Source of the DNA: Desulfobacterales bacterium
GTDB taxonomy: Bacteria > Desulfobacterota > Desulfobacteria > Desulfobacterales > UBA11574
NCBI GenBank assembly: GCA_030601485.1
Contig: JAUVTO010000116.1
Coordinates: forward strand, 1 to 6,178
Length of the DNA: 6,178 nt
Reading direction: 5' to 3'
Below the pieces are notes generated by a model. That model worked only from the letters and a program-made list of their open reading frames with translations. It ran no database searches and was not told the origin of the DNA. Shown in pieces: positions 1-6,178 of this stretch. Each line of letters opens with the position of its first letter. Positions within the stretch are counted from its first letter, which is position 1. A program made the translations under genes and the position numbers.

Positions 1-329
1 TAACCGGACTCGGTCCGGGTTACGGCAAGCAATGCCTTTACTTTTCCGAGGTGCCCGATAACCTTTCCGGTCACCGGGTGAATAATCTCTTTATCCTTGG
101 AGGAGATGCTGAAGACATCCCCGGGCGAGATCCCGTTAGATGCGTCCAGGTCAATGATGTACTCTTCTCCGGCCTGCTCCACCAAATAACCTGAAACAGA
201 GCTGAAATCCCGGACGATCTTGTCCATGCTTATGCCGCCGGTTTGAGCGCTGCCATAAACAGGGATGGCCACCAGAACCATAGCAGATAAAAGAAAACCA
301 ATATAACGGATGCATCGTAACTTTAGCAT
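1..329 (-). CDS. Secreted protein of unknown function, 3' end cut by window edge
   Basis: The frame stays open for 109 codons from an ATG at 329-327 to the left edge, so the C-terminal part is missing. Residues 3-8 are basic (KLRCIR) and are followed by a hydrophobic stretch to about residue 24, then YGSA-QT. This is a clear Sec signal peptide with a likely cut near residue 28, so the mature protein should be periplasmic or outer-membrane associated. The mature part contains GYLVEQAGEEYIIDL, then SPGDVFSI, then IIHPVTGKVIGHLGKVKAL. This pattern resembles the small beta-rich domain at the C-terminus of FlgT-like and related proteins common in Desulfobacterota, but the resemblance is from memory and the function is unknown. 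The ribosome binding site is weak (GGGA close to the ATG). The gene starts 170 bp beyond the selD stop and nothing links it to selenium. Confidence 0.72.
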   Translation of the reverse strand, partial: MLKLRCIRYIGFLLSAMVLVAIPVYGSAQTGGISMDKIVRDFSSVSGYLVEQAGEEYIIDLDASNGISPGDVFSISSKDKEIIHPVTGKVIGHLGKVKALLAVTRTESG

Positions 330-352
330 ATTCCCATTACAATAGAAAAGGA

Positions 353-366
353 TCCATGTTCATGGA
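353..366. repeat. Short palindrome TCCATG-TT-CATGGA upstream of the secreted-protein gene
   Basis: Six-base arms are separated by two bases, 24 bp upstream of the ATG at 329. The position suits an operator, but a palindrome this short can arise by chance and no regulator is known. Confidence 0.25.
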
Positions 367-432
367 GCGGTCAATACCCAATCCAAATTTATTTCTTTAT
401 GGGAAGGATTGAGATTTAAATAACTTTCACAT

Positions 433-450
433 TTAATTAGGTTAATTAGG
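433..450. repeat. Perfect 9-bp tandem repeat (TTAATTAGG twice)
   Basis: TTAATTAGG occurs twice without a gap in the non-coding stretch between selD and the secreted-protein gene, about 105 bp upstream of the latter's ATG. It may be a paired regulator site or simple AT-rich slippage. The rest of the 330-499 gap shows no gene. Confidence 0.4.
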
Positions 451-470
451 TCGTATCATCTCCCAAAGAT

Positions 471-489
471 AATTGTTTGTCAAACAATT
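471..489. repeat. AT-rich perfect palindrome just beyond the selD stop
   Basis: AATTGTTTG and CAAACAATT flank a single T. As RNA this is an 8-bp stem with a 3-nt loop, about 10 bases after the selD stop codon at 502-500. There is no GC-rich stem, and on the minus strand the next bases are ATCTTTGGGAG, not a T run. It is therefore not a good intrinsic terminator. It could protect the 3' end of the selD message or be an operator for the gene downstream. Confidence 0.4.
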
Positions 490-499
490 TAATTCCTGT

Positions 500-1555
500 T
501 CACTCGACGACAATTCGCTCTTTGGGTCCGGGCTCAACTTGTCCGACAATGGCGGCATCATGAACACCCTTTTGTTTCAATGCCTGTAGCAGGTCATCGG
601 ACCTGTTACCCTCAACACATATAAGCAGGCCTCCGGATGTTTGAGGGTCAAAAAGGATATCCTGGATCAAAACATCCACCCGGGGAGCAAAGTCCACATG
701 GCGTTCATAAAACTCTCTGTTTTTATATGCTCCTGCCGGTACCAGGCCCATGCCGGCGTAATTTAAGGTTTGGGGCAGGATCGGCACGCTGTCCGTCTGA
801 ATACGAATTCCTGCTCCGGAATCAACAACCATCTCAGAAATGTGACCCAGGAACCCGAACCCGGTAATATCGGTGCACGCATGCACAGGGTAATTTCCCA
901 TGATCTCCGCTGCATCCTTGTTGAGTGTGGCCATTAAACGGGTGACGGTGTCTGTAATTTCTTTTGAAGCTAATCCGCCCTTTATGGCCGTGTTGATAAT
1001 GCCGGTGCCCAGGGGTTTGGTCAGTATCAGGCGATCCCCAACCCGGAGATTTTTCTTGGTAAGTACTCGATCGGGGTGGATAAATCCCGTAACGGATAAG
1101 CCATATTTCAGTTCTTTGTCTTCCACACTATGTCCACCCATCAGAACCACGCCGGCCTCCCTCATTTTATCCAGGCCGCCTTGGATGATTTGCCGGAGCA
1201 CGGACATCTCCATGTCTTTGAGCGGAAAGGCCACCAGGTTCATGGCGGTTTTGGGCACCCCGCCCATGGCATAGACATCACTTAACGCGTTTGCCGCTGC
1301 AATTTGTCCGAACCCGTACGGATCATCCACAACGGGTGTAAAAAAATCCACGGTTTGAATAATGGCAAGATCATCCGACACCTTGTAGACGCCGGCATCA
1401 TCCGCCTTTTCCAACCCCACGATCACGTTGGAATCTGTGGGAAATTCAAGTCCGCAAAGCGCTCTGTCCAGGTCCCCCGGAGGCAATTTTGAAGCTCACC
1501 CTGATCCTGCGACGGTTTCCGTAAGGCGAAGCGGCTTTGCTTTTGGATCTGTCAT
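500..1555 (-). CDS. selD: Selenophosphate synthetase SelD, selenocysteine-containing
   Basis: SelD makes selenophosphate from selenide and ATP in the cytoplasm, the selenium donor for selenocysteine and other selenium products. The ATG at 1555-1553 is preceded by AGGAG with a 10-nt gap. The frame runs 351 codons to TGA at 502-500 if the TGA at 1498-1496 is read as selenocysteine. That codon is residue 20, in the context VAGSG-U-ASKLPPGDL. It lies three residues before K23, matching the Cys17/Lys20 pair of E. coli SelD. Other family motifs follow: DDAGVY, TVDFFTPVVDDP, ANALSDVYAMGG, GGHSVEDKELKYG, CTDITGFGFLGH and DPQTSGG. Length is close to the usual 345-350 aa. A TTG at 1486-1484 could be mistaken for the start, but a protein begun there would lack the catalytic U/K segment. 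A candidate promoter lies just upstream, so selD may be transcribed on its own as well as with the cluster. Confidence 0.95.
1466..1495 (-). promoter_or_regulatory. Candidate bacterial SECIS element downstream of the Sec codon
   Basis: Recoding of UGA in bacteria needs a stem-loop directly after the codon. In the 30 nt that follow, UCC (1481-1479) can pair with GGA (1475-1473) around a GGG loop, and GUU/UGG wobble pairing is possible further out across two C-C mismatches. The loop begins 17 nt after the UGA and has G in its first two positions, as bSECIS models require. The upper stem is short, so the exact fold is uncertain although some element is expected here. Confidence 0.45.
1496..1498 (-). 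other. In-frame TGA read as selenocysteine (SelD residue 20)
   Basis: The codon sits exactly where SelD proteins have catalytic Cys or Sec. Reading is open on both sides in the same frame, with SelD-like sequence both before it (LTETVAGSG) and after it (ASKLPPGDL). A nonsense mutation or frameshift would not keep the residue spacing. SelD is a known member of the bacterial selenoprotein set, so recoding is the simplest reading. Confidence 0.92.
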
Positions 1556-1565
1556 CGGTATAATT

Positions 1566-1570
1566 CTCCT
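1566..1570 (-). promoter_or_regulatory. Ribosome binding site AGGAG that fixes the selD start
   Basis: AGGAG lies 10 nt before the ATG at 1555. No comparable purine-rich motif sits before the internal TTG at 1486. This supports the longer, selenocysteine-containing reading of selD. Confidence 0.75.
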
Positions 1571-1604
1571 GACTTAGTACACGCATCCTTAAACACGATT
1601 ACGT

Positions 1605-1634
1605 ATAATAGTTGGTTTATCCATTCGATGTAAA
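1605..1634 (-). promoter_or_regulatory. Candidate sigma70-type promoter for selD
   Basis: Read on the minus strand, TTTACA (1634-1629) and TATTAT (1610-1605) are separated by 18 bp. Transcription would start near 1598 and give a leader of roughly 43 nt before the selD ATG. The -35 hexamer lies at the outer edge of the adjacent inverted-repeat element. The match is reasonable, but the region is AT-rich, so chance similarity is possible. Confidence 0.35.
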
Positions 1635-1766
1635 AGTGTAAAGTGCCTAAAGTGAACTAAAGTGCCTAAAGTTAAGGTATTCTATCAATTTTAATTATAA
1701 TTGTTCGCGCTGAAAGCGCGTTCCTCAACTTTAGCTCACTTTAGGCACTTCAAACTTCAAACTTTT
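1633..1766. repeat. Intergenic inverted-repeat element built from AAAGTGCCT-type units
   Basis: The left arm is a run of 9-10 bp units: AAAGTGCCT (1640-1648), AAAGTGAACT (1649-1658), AAAGTGCCT (1659-1667) and AAAGTTAAGG (1668-1677). The right arm (about 1723-1766) holds the reverse complement of the same units, with one unit fewer and extra AAGTTTG-like units at its outer end. Bases 1641-1658 pair with 1733-1750 with one mismatch, and 1668-1677 pair with 1723-1732 with one mismatch. A small GC hairpin sits between the arms. There is no open frame with coding character, so this looks like a non-autonomous, REP/MITE-like intergenic element. It fills most of the 278-bp yedF-selD gap. Confidence 0.75.
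1706..1720. repeat. Central hairpin CGCGC-TGAAA-GCGCG of the inverted-repeat element
   Basis: A perfect 5-bp all-GC stem with a 5-nt loop stands out in AT-rich surroundings between the two repeat arms. No T run follows it on either strand, so it is not a standard intrinsic terminator. It looks like the tip of the larger inverted repeat. Confidence 0.6.
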
Positions 1767-1833
1767 AGAATTCAACCTATACGGGCTAGTTGTCTTGATA
1801 GAAATACGTCACTGTATTTACGAATTAGAGCGC

Positions 1834-2430
1834 TTAGATGCTGATTACCTTGTCCGCAAGCTGCATGGCGGTGACAATATCGAGCATGTTCGTGGTTTCG
1901 CCCACCTGTTTTTGATCGAGAAGGTCAAAATGGGTCAGGCAGGTGCCGCAGACAAGGATGTGAAGCCCTTTCTTTTCATACTCTTTTAAAACCGGCAGCA
2001 CCTCTGAACCCTCAATGGTGAGTTTAACACCGTTGTTCACAAAAACCAGCCGCCATAGTTCGGGTCCTATCTCTTTGAGTGTCTTGATATAGCTGATCAT
2101 GAGTTTTAACCCAAGCTCGTCATCACCATGCCCCATGCGATCCGTAGCCAGCATGACCATGATTTTCTTTGTATCGGCTTTTACTCTCTCTTGGATCGAA
2201 TCTTTGGAAGAAATACCGGCCTCACGCTTCCCGATAACATAAAAATCGTTCCCGTCCTTTTGTACATGGGTATCAAAATTTTGGGATTTTAAAAACCGGC
2301 AAACATTTTGTTTTGAGGCCTCATTATCAACGATAACTTTGATTAAACCCGGGTTCCCTTCTTGGACAGCCGCTTTTGTCTGAAGTACCGGGGCCGGACA
2401 TGCCAGACCCCTGGCGTCGATCTCTTTCAT
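1834..2430 (-). CDS. yedF: Selenium-metabolism sulfurtransferase-like protein YedF
   Basis: YedF is a 198-aa protein with two domains. Residues 1-70 are TusA/SirA-like, opening with KEIDARGLACPAPVL, in which C11 of the CPxP motif is the expected thiol carrier; C44 is a second cysteine. After a linker, residues 90-198 are DsrE-like (IMVMLATDRMGHGDDELG, then FVNNGVKL), with a C161-GT-C164 pair in LVCGTCLTHFDLL. The family is known to track with selD, and here the two genes are adjacent. YedF probably handles a persulfide- or perselenide-like selenium intermediate; its exact reaction is not established. The start is the ATG at 2430-2428, seven nt after AGG in AGGTAAAGAT and immediately before the TusA fold. 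The same frame is open back to 2595, but that extension is translated repeat DNA (FDVRRSMFDVRR) and should not be used. A 278-bp gap separates yedF from selD. Confidence 0.92.
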   Translation of the reverse strand: MKEIDARGLACPAPVLQTKAAVQEGNPGLIKVIVDNEASKQNVCRFLKSQNFDTHVQKDGNDFYVIGKREAGISSKDSIQERVKADTKKIMVMLATDRMGHGDDELGLKLMISYIKTLKEIGPELWRLVFVNNGVKLTIEGSEVLPVLKEYEKKGLHILVCGTCLTHFDLLDQKQVGETTNMLDIVTAMQLADKVISI

Positions 2431-2500
2431 ATCTTTACCTATTTTGTTTTGGCTGGAACTTAGAGGCTTTGCCACATAAGCGCTAAGTTGTTTTGCAAAT

Positions 2501-2704
<204 letters not shown>

Positions 2705-3743
2705 TGTTTTGCTACTAAATTTACTTGTGTCAGATACTCATCCACGATCTTCTTGGTTTTTAACAGTCCCTCAACTTCCCTTATTTCGACAACCCACCAC
2801 TCACAACCAATCGCTTTTAGGAGAGAAAGACGGTCTTCAATATCTTCCTTGTTTTCCGGCGGTATATGCCCTTGGCCCGGAATTTCGGTATGGTAAATAT
2901 GGGCGTTAAACACCCTGTCCGCATGGGGGGTCACAAAATCTTCAATGGTATATTGCTGGCTTTGCACAGATTCGCACGCATACGCATGGCCGATATCCAG
3001 GGTAACGTCGGCCCCGCTTCTGCGAATCAGCTTTTCAAAGAGATTTGCCTTGCTTGTCCACCCCCAGGCCAGATTTTCAAGACAAACCCTCACGCTCATG
3101 GCTCTGCCGTAGTTAACCAATTGTCTTAAGTTGTCGATGGTGGTTTCCCATGAAAGGGGTTCCGTGGAGTCATGGCCAAGGCCAATGTGTATGGTTATGT
3201 ATCTTCCCCCCACTTTAGAAATAAGACGGATCACCCGGCAGAAAAGGTCTTTAGCCGCTTGGGCTTTCTCGGGATCATCGTGGCCAAGGTCTATGCGATC
3301 AAATGGACAGTGATAACGAACTTCAAGAGGTCCCAGGGCCGATATTTCCTTAACCCATTTTGATTCCTGTGCGGGTGTCCCGGGGAGTTGTTTCAGGTCA
3401 AAAGAAAAATCAATGCCGGAAAAACCATATTCATGGGCAAATTTTCTGAGTTTTTCCGTGTCTGAGAAAAAGTTGCACATGGCCAGTTTGGGCGTTACCG
3501 GCTTTTGACCGGCTGCCGTCTCCAGGTCTGTCAGAAGTTTTTCCATGTTCAAACCATAGGTTACCGCAACCTTTCTTAAGGGTTCAAAAAGCGCCTGGCA
3601 GCAAATACATTCACCGGCCTGCTTATCATACTGTTTAAACACTTCCTCGGTCTTTCTGTGCCTGGATAAAACATCCAGCACGGTCATTTCAGGGTGTATG
3701 CATGGTCCTTGCTTTAAGACTGTTTTTTCCACAATTCTCCTTC

Positions 3744-4604
3744 TTAATTCTCGCCGAGAACCCTGGCAAAAGCGGTGGGTATTTGCCGTATAATATCCAT
3801 TACCTGGGTGGCTGGTGTGGGCTTTGCATAAAATCCGGCCACACGATTCACTCTGGCGGCAATAATAGCCGCCTTGGTAACCTCCATGCCTGTTCCGATC
3901 AGAGCCGTTACAATGCCGGTAAGCGTATCCCCTGTGCCTCCGATTGCCTCCATAGCTTCTTCCAATGGACTATTAATCGTCGCCTGAATTCCCTCCCGAT
4001 CGGCCACATAATCCTGTTTCCCTTTGACCAGGAGACAGCGTGCGGCATTTTTATACTTGTAAGCACGTGCTATCAACTCGGGCGCCCGATTTTTCTCATG
4101 CAGGATAAAACCTCTGGTGTAAAAGGGATGCGGCGCCTCTTCGTCCGCCAGAAAGGCCAGCTCTCCGATGTCAGGTGTGAAAAGATCATATTGAGAAGAC
4201 TGCCCGCTCATCTTGGCCGCATACATGAAACCCGCATCTGCAATCAAGACCGGCCGCCTTTCCATTTCCTCTATAGCAAACAGAACCCGATTGTGACAGT
4301 CCACATCCGGTTGAAGGTAATGAAAAACAATGGTATTAAAATCACGTTTCCCCAAATGTCCGCTCAAATATTCATAAAGGCGCCGGCTGCCATGTCCAAG
4401 GCCCACATCGCCCACCAGATATCCGAACGGAGCACCTTGATCAAGCACTTGGGCGGTCTTGATCGCTGCAGCCAGCAGGGCCGGGGTCCCTCGATTTACT
4501 AAGATCCGCTTTCCCCGGATATAGATGCTGTCATCTTTTAGGCGGGTTTCCCCGGTTACCAAAGGGAAGTCCGGGTCAGGAACCGTTCCGACTACTCCAA
4601 TCAC
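3744..4604 (-). CDS. Ribokinase-fold protein similar to ADP/ATP-dependent NAD(P)H-hydrate dehydratase
   Basis: This 286-aa cytoplasmic protein has the features of the YjeF C-terminal (NNRD) branch of the ribokinase superfamily. They are GTPALLAAAIKTAQVL (residues 39-54), LVGDVGLGHG (63-72), VLIADAGFMYAA (119-130), LFTPDIGELAFLA (141-153), LLVKGKQDYVADREG (191-205), and the anion-hole/catalytic GGTGDTLTG at 222-230 with D226. The HPGE motif usual in NAD(P)HX dehydratases is DIGE here, so repair of hydrated NAD(P)H is not assured and a different kinase-like reaction is possible. The chosen start is GTG at 4604-4602, which overlaps the upstream stop by four bases (GTGA) and follows GAGGAG; this implies translational coupling. 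An ATG at 4649 in frame would add 15 residues that only re-read the upstream gene. Its place in a selenium cluster suggests a role beyond housekeeping, but that is inference. Confidence 0.82.
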   Translation of the reverse strand: MIGVVGTVPDPDFPLVTGETRLKDDSIYIRGKRILVNRGTPALLAAAIKTAQVLDQGAPFGYLVGDVGLGHGSRRLYEYLSGHLGKRDFNTIVFHYLQPDVDCHNRVLFAIEEMERRPVLIADAGFMYAAKMSGQSSQYDLFTPDIGELAFLADEEAPHPFYTRGFILHEKNRAPELIARAYKYKNAARCLLVKGKQDYVADREGIQATINSPLEEAMEAIGGTGDTLTGIVTALIGTGMEVTKAAIIAARVNRVAGFYAKPTPATQVMDIIRQIPTAFARVLGEN

Positions 4605-5143
4605 CGGCGTCTCATCTCCTCGTAAGCCAGCTGAAGGGCATACCCGCAAAGGGTGTGGCCGATTTCCCGTGGGCTTGGCGCCTCATTCAGTGACATTCCT
4701 ACCATCTTGCTTGCCAGATAGGGTACATCCGGACATCCTCCCCCTGAAATATTTACTATTGTTCCTGTCTCCTTTTCAACAGTTAATTTCATATTGGCTG
4801 CCCGGATCATCAGATATTTTCCAAAATCCTTATTTTGAAAAAGATCCACGGGCTTCAGCAACGGACTGCTGACAGGCACTACTTCCATGGGTGGCGTCCC
4901 GACGTTTTCTAACGTCCTCAAAATGTTCAGCTCCTGGATAAGGGGAATTTCGATAACCAGATCGCAGCCGCTCCGAATTTCGGGCGGAGGTCCCATAACC
5001 CGGATTTTCCACCCGGCTTTTTTAAGGATCCTTTCAGCTTTAATCACTTCACTGGTATGCTCAAAGACCAGTATGCCCCTGCCCGGATCAGATGATGTTT
5101 TGTGTTTCTTTTTGTTTGATTTTAAAAACCCTAAAAAAGACAA
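4601..5143 (-). CDS. DUF3343-containing protein with an uncharacterised C-terminal domain
   Basis: A 180-aa protein with a short basic N-terminus (KSNKKKHK, residues 8-15). Residues 22-68 match DUF3343: GILVFEHTSEVIKAERILKK, AGWKIRVMGPPPEI, then SGCDLVIEI with C60 at the family's conserved cysteine. DUF3343 proteins are small putative sulfur- or selenium-carrier-like proteins, often found near yedE/yedF-type genes; no reaction is proven. Residues 88-180 form an extra region that I do not recognise, with ISGGGCPDVPYLASKMVGM (C137) and IGHTLCGYALQLAYEEMRR (C166). The start is TTG at 5143-5141: AAGGAG lies six nt before it, the first in-frame ATG (residue 50) falls inside the DUF3343 fold, and the TusA-like stop is three bases away. 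Its TGA stop overlaps the next start. Spacing on both sides implies one transcript. Confidence 0.85.
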   Translation of the reverse strand: MSFLGFLKSNKKKHKTSSDPGRGILVFEHTSEVIKAERILKKAGWKIRVMGPPPEIRSGCDLVIEIPLIQELNILRTLENVGTPPMEVVPVSSPLLKPVDLFQNKDFGKYLMIRAANMKLTVEKETGTIVNISGGGCPDVPYLASKMVGMSLNEAPSPREIGHTLCGYALQLAYEEMRRR

Positions 5144-5146
5144 GTT

Positions 5147-5365
5147 TTACTCCTTTTTTATGGTAAGCGTATATCCTGTTTCATGCTTTTGAATATCAGC
5201 CACATCCCAGCCCTGGCTTTGGGCAGCCCGGCTCACGTTCTCCTTTGACGTGTCCGTATCCACCTTTATTATGATTTCTCCTTTTTGTATCTCCTTGATC
5301 TTATTTAGCATCAACAAGACCGGTTGGGGGCAGGAAAGTCCTCCTGCATCGACAATTATACTCAT
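5147..5365 (-). CDS. Stand-alone TusA/SirA-like thiol carrier
   Basis: This 72-aa protein matches the full length of a TusA-like domain. It opens with IIVDAGGLSCPQPVLLML, placing the expected active cysteine at C12 of a CPxP motif. It continues with EIIIKVDTDTSKENVSRAAQ and ends in GYTLTIKKE, as usual for the beta-alpha-beta-alpha-beta-beta fold. TusA homologues carry sulfur as a cysteine persulfide. Next to a YedE-family transporter the pairing resembles the YeeE-YeeD (TsuA-TsuB) thiosulfate uptake pair, so it may accept the imported selenium or sulfur species; that is inference. The ATG at 5365-5363 has a near-ideal AGGAGGT five nt upstream. The gene begins 15 bp after yedE and ends three bp before the DUF3343 start. 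Confidence 0.9.
   Translation of the reverse strand: MSIIVDAGGLSCPQPVLLMLNKIKEIQKGEIIIKVDTDTSKENVSRAAQSQGWDVADIQKHETGYTLTIKKE
5150..5155 (-). promoter_or_regulatory. Ribosome binding site AAGGAG that fixes the TTG start of the DUF3343 gene
   Basis: AAGGAG lies six nt before the TTG at 5143, inside the last codons of the TusA-like gene. No ATG or GTG lies within a suitable distance in frame, so this site is the main support for the rare TTG start. Confidence 0.7.
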
Positions 5366-5380
5366 CCTTTACCTCCTGTG

Positions 5381-6178
5381 TTATTTTTTTCTCATACTGA
5401 AACCGATAAACAGGCAGACCAGAAGACCGATAATCAGTGCTGCGATTCCATGGGGTCCCACACCTTTTGGCGAACTTGCCAGGCCGAAATTATGGGCAAA
5501 CCCGGCCCCAACAATCATGCCTAAAACAAAAACCGCTGCATCCCCATCCCCTTCACCGGCCAGGAATAGCTGCCGTCCGGGACATCCTCCGGCCAGGGCA
5601 AAAGCCAGACCGGCCAGAACCATGCCACCGAAGTTCCAGACATGCATGGTATGGGCCACCGGCTGCTTGACAAAGCCGGGATGAAACTGGCCCACTATCA
5701 GGCTTGTGATAAAAGCCAAGACCGCCAGGGCAAGAAGACCCAGGAAGAGATGGGTCTGCCTAAACAGAATCAGATCCCTGAAGGCCCCCATAGTACAGAA
5801 ACGGCTTCTCTGTGCGGCGAATCCGATGGTAAGTCCGACGGCCAGAGAAACAAGAAGCGGGGCATGCATGGCACCCGGCCCTTTGAGGCTGTAAAACAGC
5901 ACCCCGCTTTTCGCCTGTCCCTGGATCTGTGGAAAGATCAGTATCAGGATAAAAAATCCAAGCAGGGTCAAAGGCAATAACCACCCCGCCGAGGCGTATG
6001 TCTTTTGGGTCCGGCCCAGGTTGTATCCGCCCTTGAGAAAAAGCGTGCCGATCCAGATGCCTCCGATCAGTCCGAGTAACCCAAAAATGGCGTTTCCGTC
6101 ACCGGCCGAAAAGCGCAACAGGGCCCGCCACGGGCATCCCAGGAAGACCAGCGCCCCGATCATGGCAAAAACCCCTAA
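5381..6178 (-). CDS. yedE: YedE-family putative selenium transporter, 5' end cut by window edge
   Basis: This is an inner-membrane protein of the YeeE/YedE family, in the selenium-associated YedE branch. The window holds 265 codons and the frame is still open at the right edge (LGVFA before the first internal Met at 6163), so the start lies outside; relatives are usually over 350 aa. About eight hydrophobic segments are visible, for example AIFGLLGLIGGIWIGTLFL, WLLPLTLLGFFILILIF, MVLAGLAFALAGG and IAALIIGLLVCLFIGF. Counting from the Met at 6163, conserved cysteines are C10 in GCPWRALL, C123 in RSRFCTMGAFRDL and C194 in GGCPGRQL. In the related YeeE thiosulfate transporter, cysteines of this kind line the substrate path. 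The first and third sit in two similar segments, which suggests two-fold pseudo-symmetry. The protein ends with a short basic tail (MRKK). It heads the tight block, 15 bp before the TusA-like gene, and probably imports a selenium or sulfur compound; the substrate is unproven. Confidence 0.9.
   Translation of the reverse strand, partial: LGVFAMIGALVFLGCPWRALLRFSAGDGNAIFGLLGLIGGIWIGTLFLKGGYNLGRTQKTYASAGWLLPLTLLGFFILILIFPQIQGQAKSGVLFYSLKGPGAMHAPLLVSLAVGLTIGFAAQRSRFCTMGAFRDLILFRQTHLFLGLLALAVLAFITSLIVGQFHPGFVKQPVAHTMHVWNFGGMVLAGLAFALAGGCPGRQLFLAGEGDGDAAVFVLGMIVGAGFAHNFGLASSPKGVGPHGIAALIIGLLVCLFIGFSMRKK

Noticed and set aside
1496..1498. selD as a pseudogene with a premature stop
   Set aside because: The stop sits at the known Cys/Sec position with correct spacing to the conserved lysine, and the rest of the gene is intact. 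Selenocysteine explains it better.
1526..1532. GCGAAGC mini-hairpin motif inside the selD start region
   Set aside because: It lies in ordinary codons for Pro-Leu-Arg without flanking arms, so its match to the element core motif is probably chance.
1621..1631. Eleven bases (CCATTCGATGT) shared with 2668-2678 at the edge of the other element
   Set aside because: A few shared 11-mers are expected by chance in a window this size, and the flanking sequences differ. A common origin of the two elements is not supported by this alone.
1556..1632. Riboswitch or tRNA in the selD leader
   Set aside because: The likely leader is only about 43 nt, with no cloverleaf and no recognisable aptamer core.
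1706..1720. Rho-independent terminator after yedF
   Set aside because: The GC hairpin has only a 5-bp stem and no T run follows on the minus strand; the downstream bases are mixed A/T.
3702..4502. Long plus-strand open frame of 266 codons
   Set aside because: It lies fully antisense to the kinase-like gene, whose minus-strand product has clear family motifs. The plus-strand translation shows no recognisable domain and has the irregular composition of a shadow frame.
5250..5684. Plus-strand open frame of 144 codons
   Set aside because: It is antisense to yedE and the TusA-like gene, both strongly supported, and its proline/alanine-rich product resembles no family.

Overview
This window carries a minus-strand gene cluster for selenium handling. 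The likely source is an anaerobic, selenoprotein-making member of the Desulfobacterota (sulfate-reducer type). The assignment to that group is inference. It rests on a selenophosphate synthetase that itself contains selenocysteine, on YedE/YedF/DUF3343/DUF1858-type neighbours, and on two kinds of intergenic repeat (heptamers of GAACRTY type and AAAGTGCCT units) that I associate with such genomes. No 16S rRNA or other phylogenetic marker is present.

All genes read right to left. In order of transcription they are: a 5'-truncated YedE-family membrane transporter (6178-5381); a stand-alone 72-aa TusA-like protein (5365-5147); a DUF3343 protein with an extra C-terminal part (5143-4601, TTG start); a ribokinase-fold protein like NAD(P)H-hydrate dehydratase (4604-3744, GTG start); and a DUF1858 plus xylose-isomerase-like TIM-barrel fusion (3732-2665, GTG start). 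These five are packed with gaps of 3-15 bp or a 4-bp overlap and look like one transcript. A 234-bp gap with an inverted-repeat element follows, then yedF (2430-1834). A 278-bp gap with a second inverted-repeat element and a plausible promoter precedes selD (1555-500). The last gene, a secreted protein of unknown function (329-1), runs off the left edge and is probably not part of the selenium system.

A working model, partly inferred, is that YedE imports a selenium or sulfur species, the TusA-like protein and YedF pass it along on cysteine thiols, and SelD converts reduced selenium and ATP to selenophosphate. The three middle genes have no established role in selenium metabolism. They are the best candidates here for an undescribed function.

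The most important correction to a naive annotation is in selD. The in-frame TGA at 1498-1496 is almost certainly selenocysteine, at the position of the catalytic Cys17 of E. coli SelD. The gene therefore starts at the ATG at 1555 and encodes 351 aa. A standard caller would start it at an internal TTG and lose the catalytic residue. The inverted-repeat element between the TIM-barrel gene and yedF also supplies the last 12 codons of the TIM-barrel protein. I saw no rRNA, tRNA, CRISPR array, transposase or convincing rho-independent terminator.
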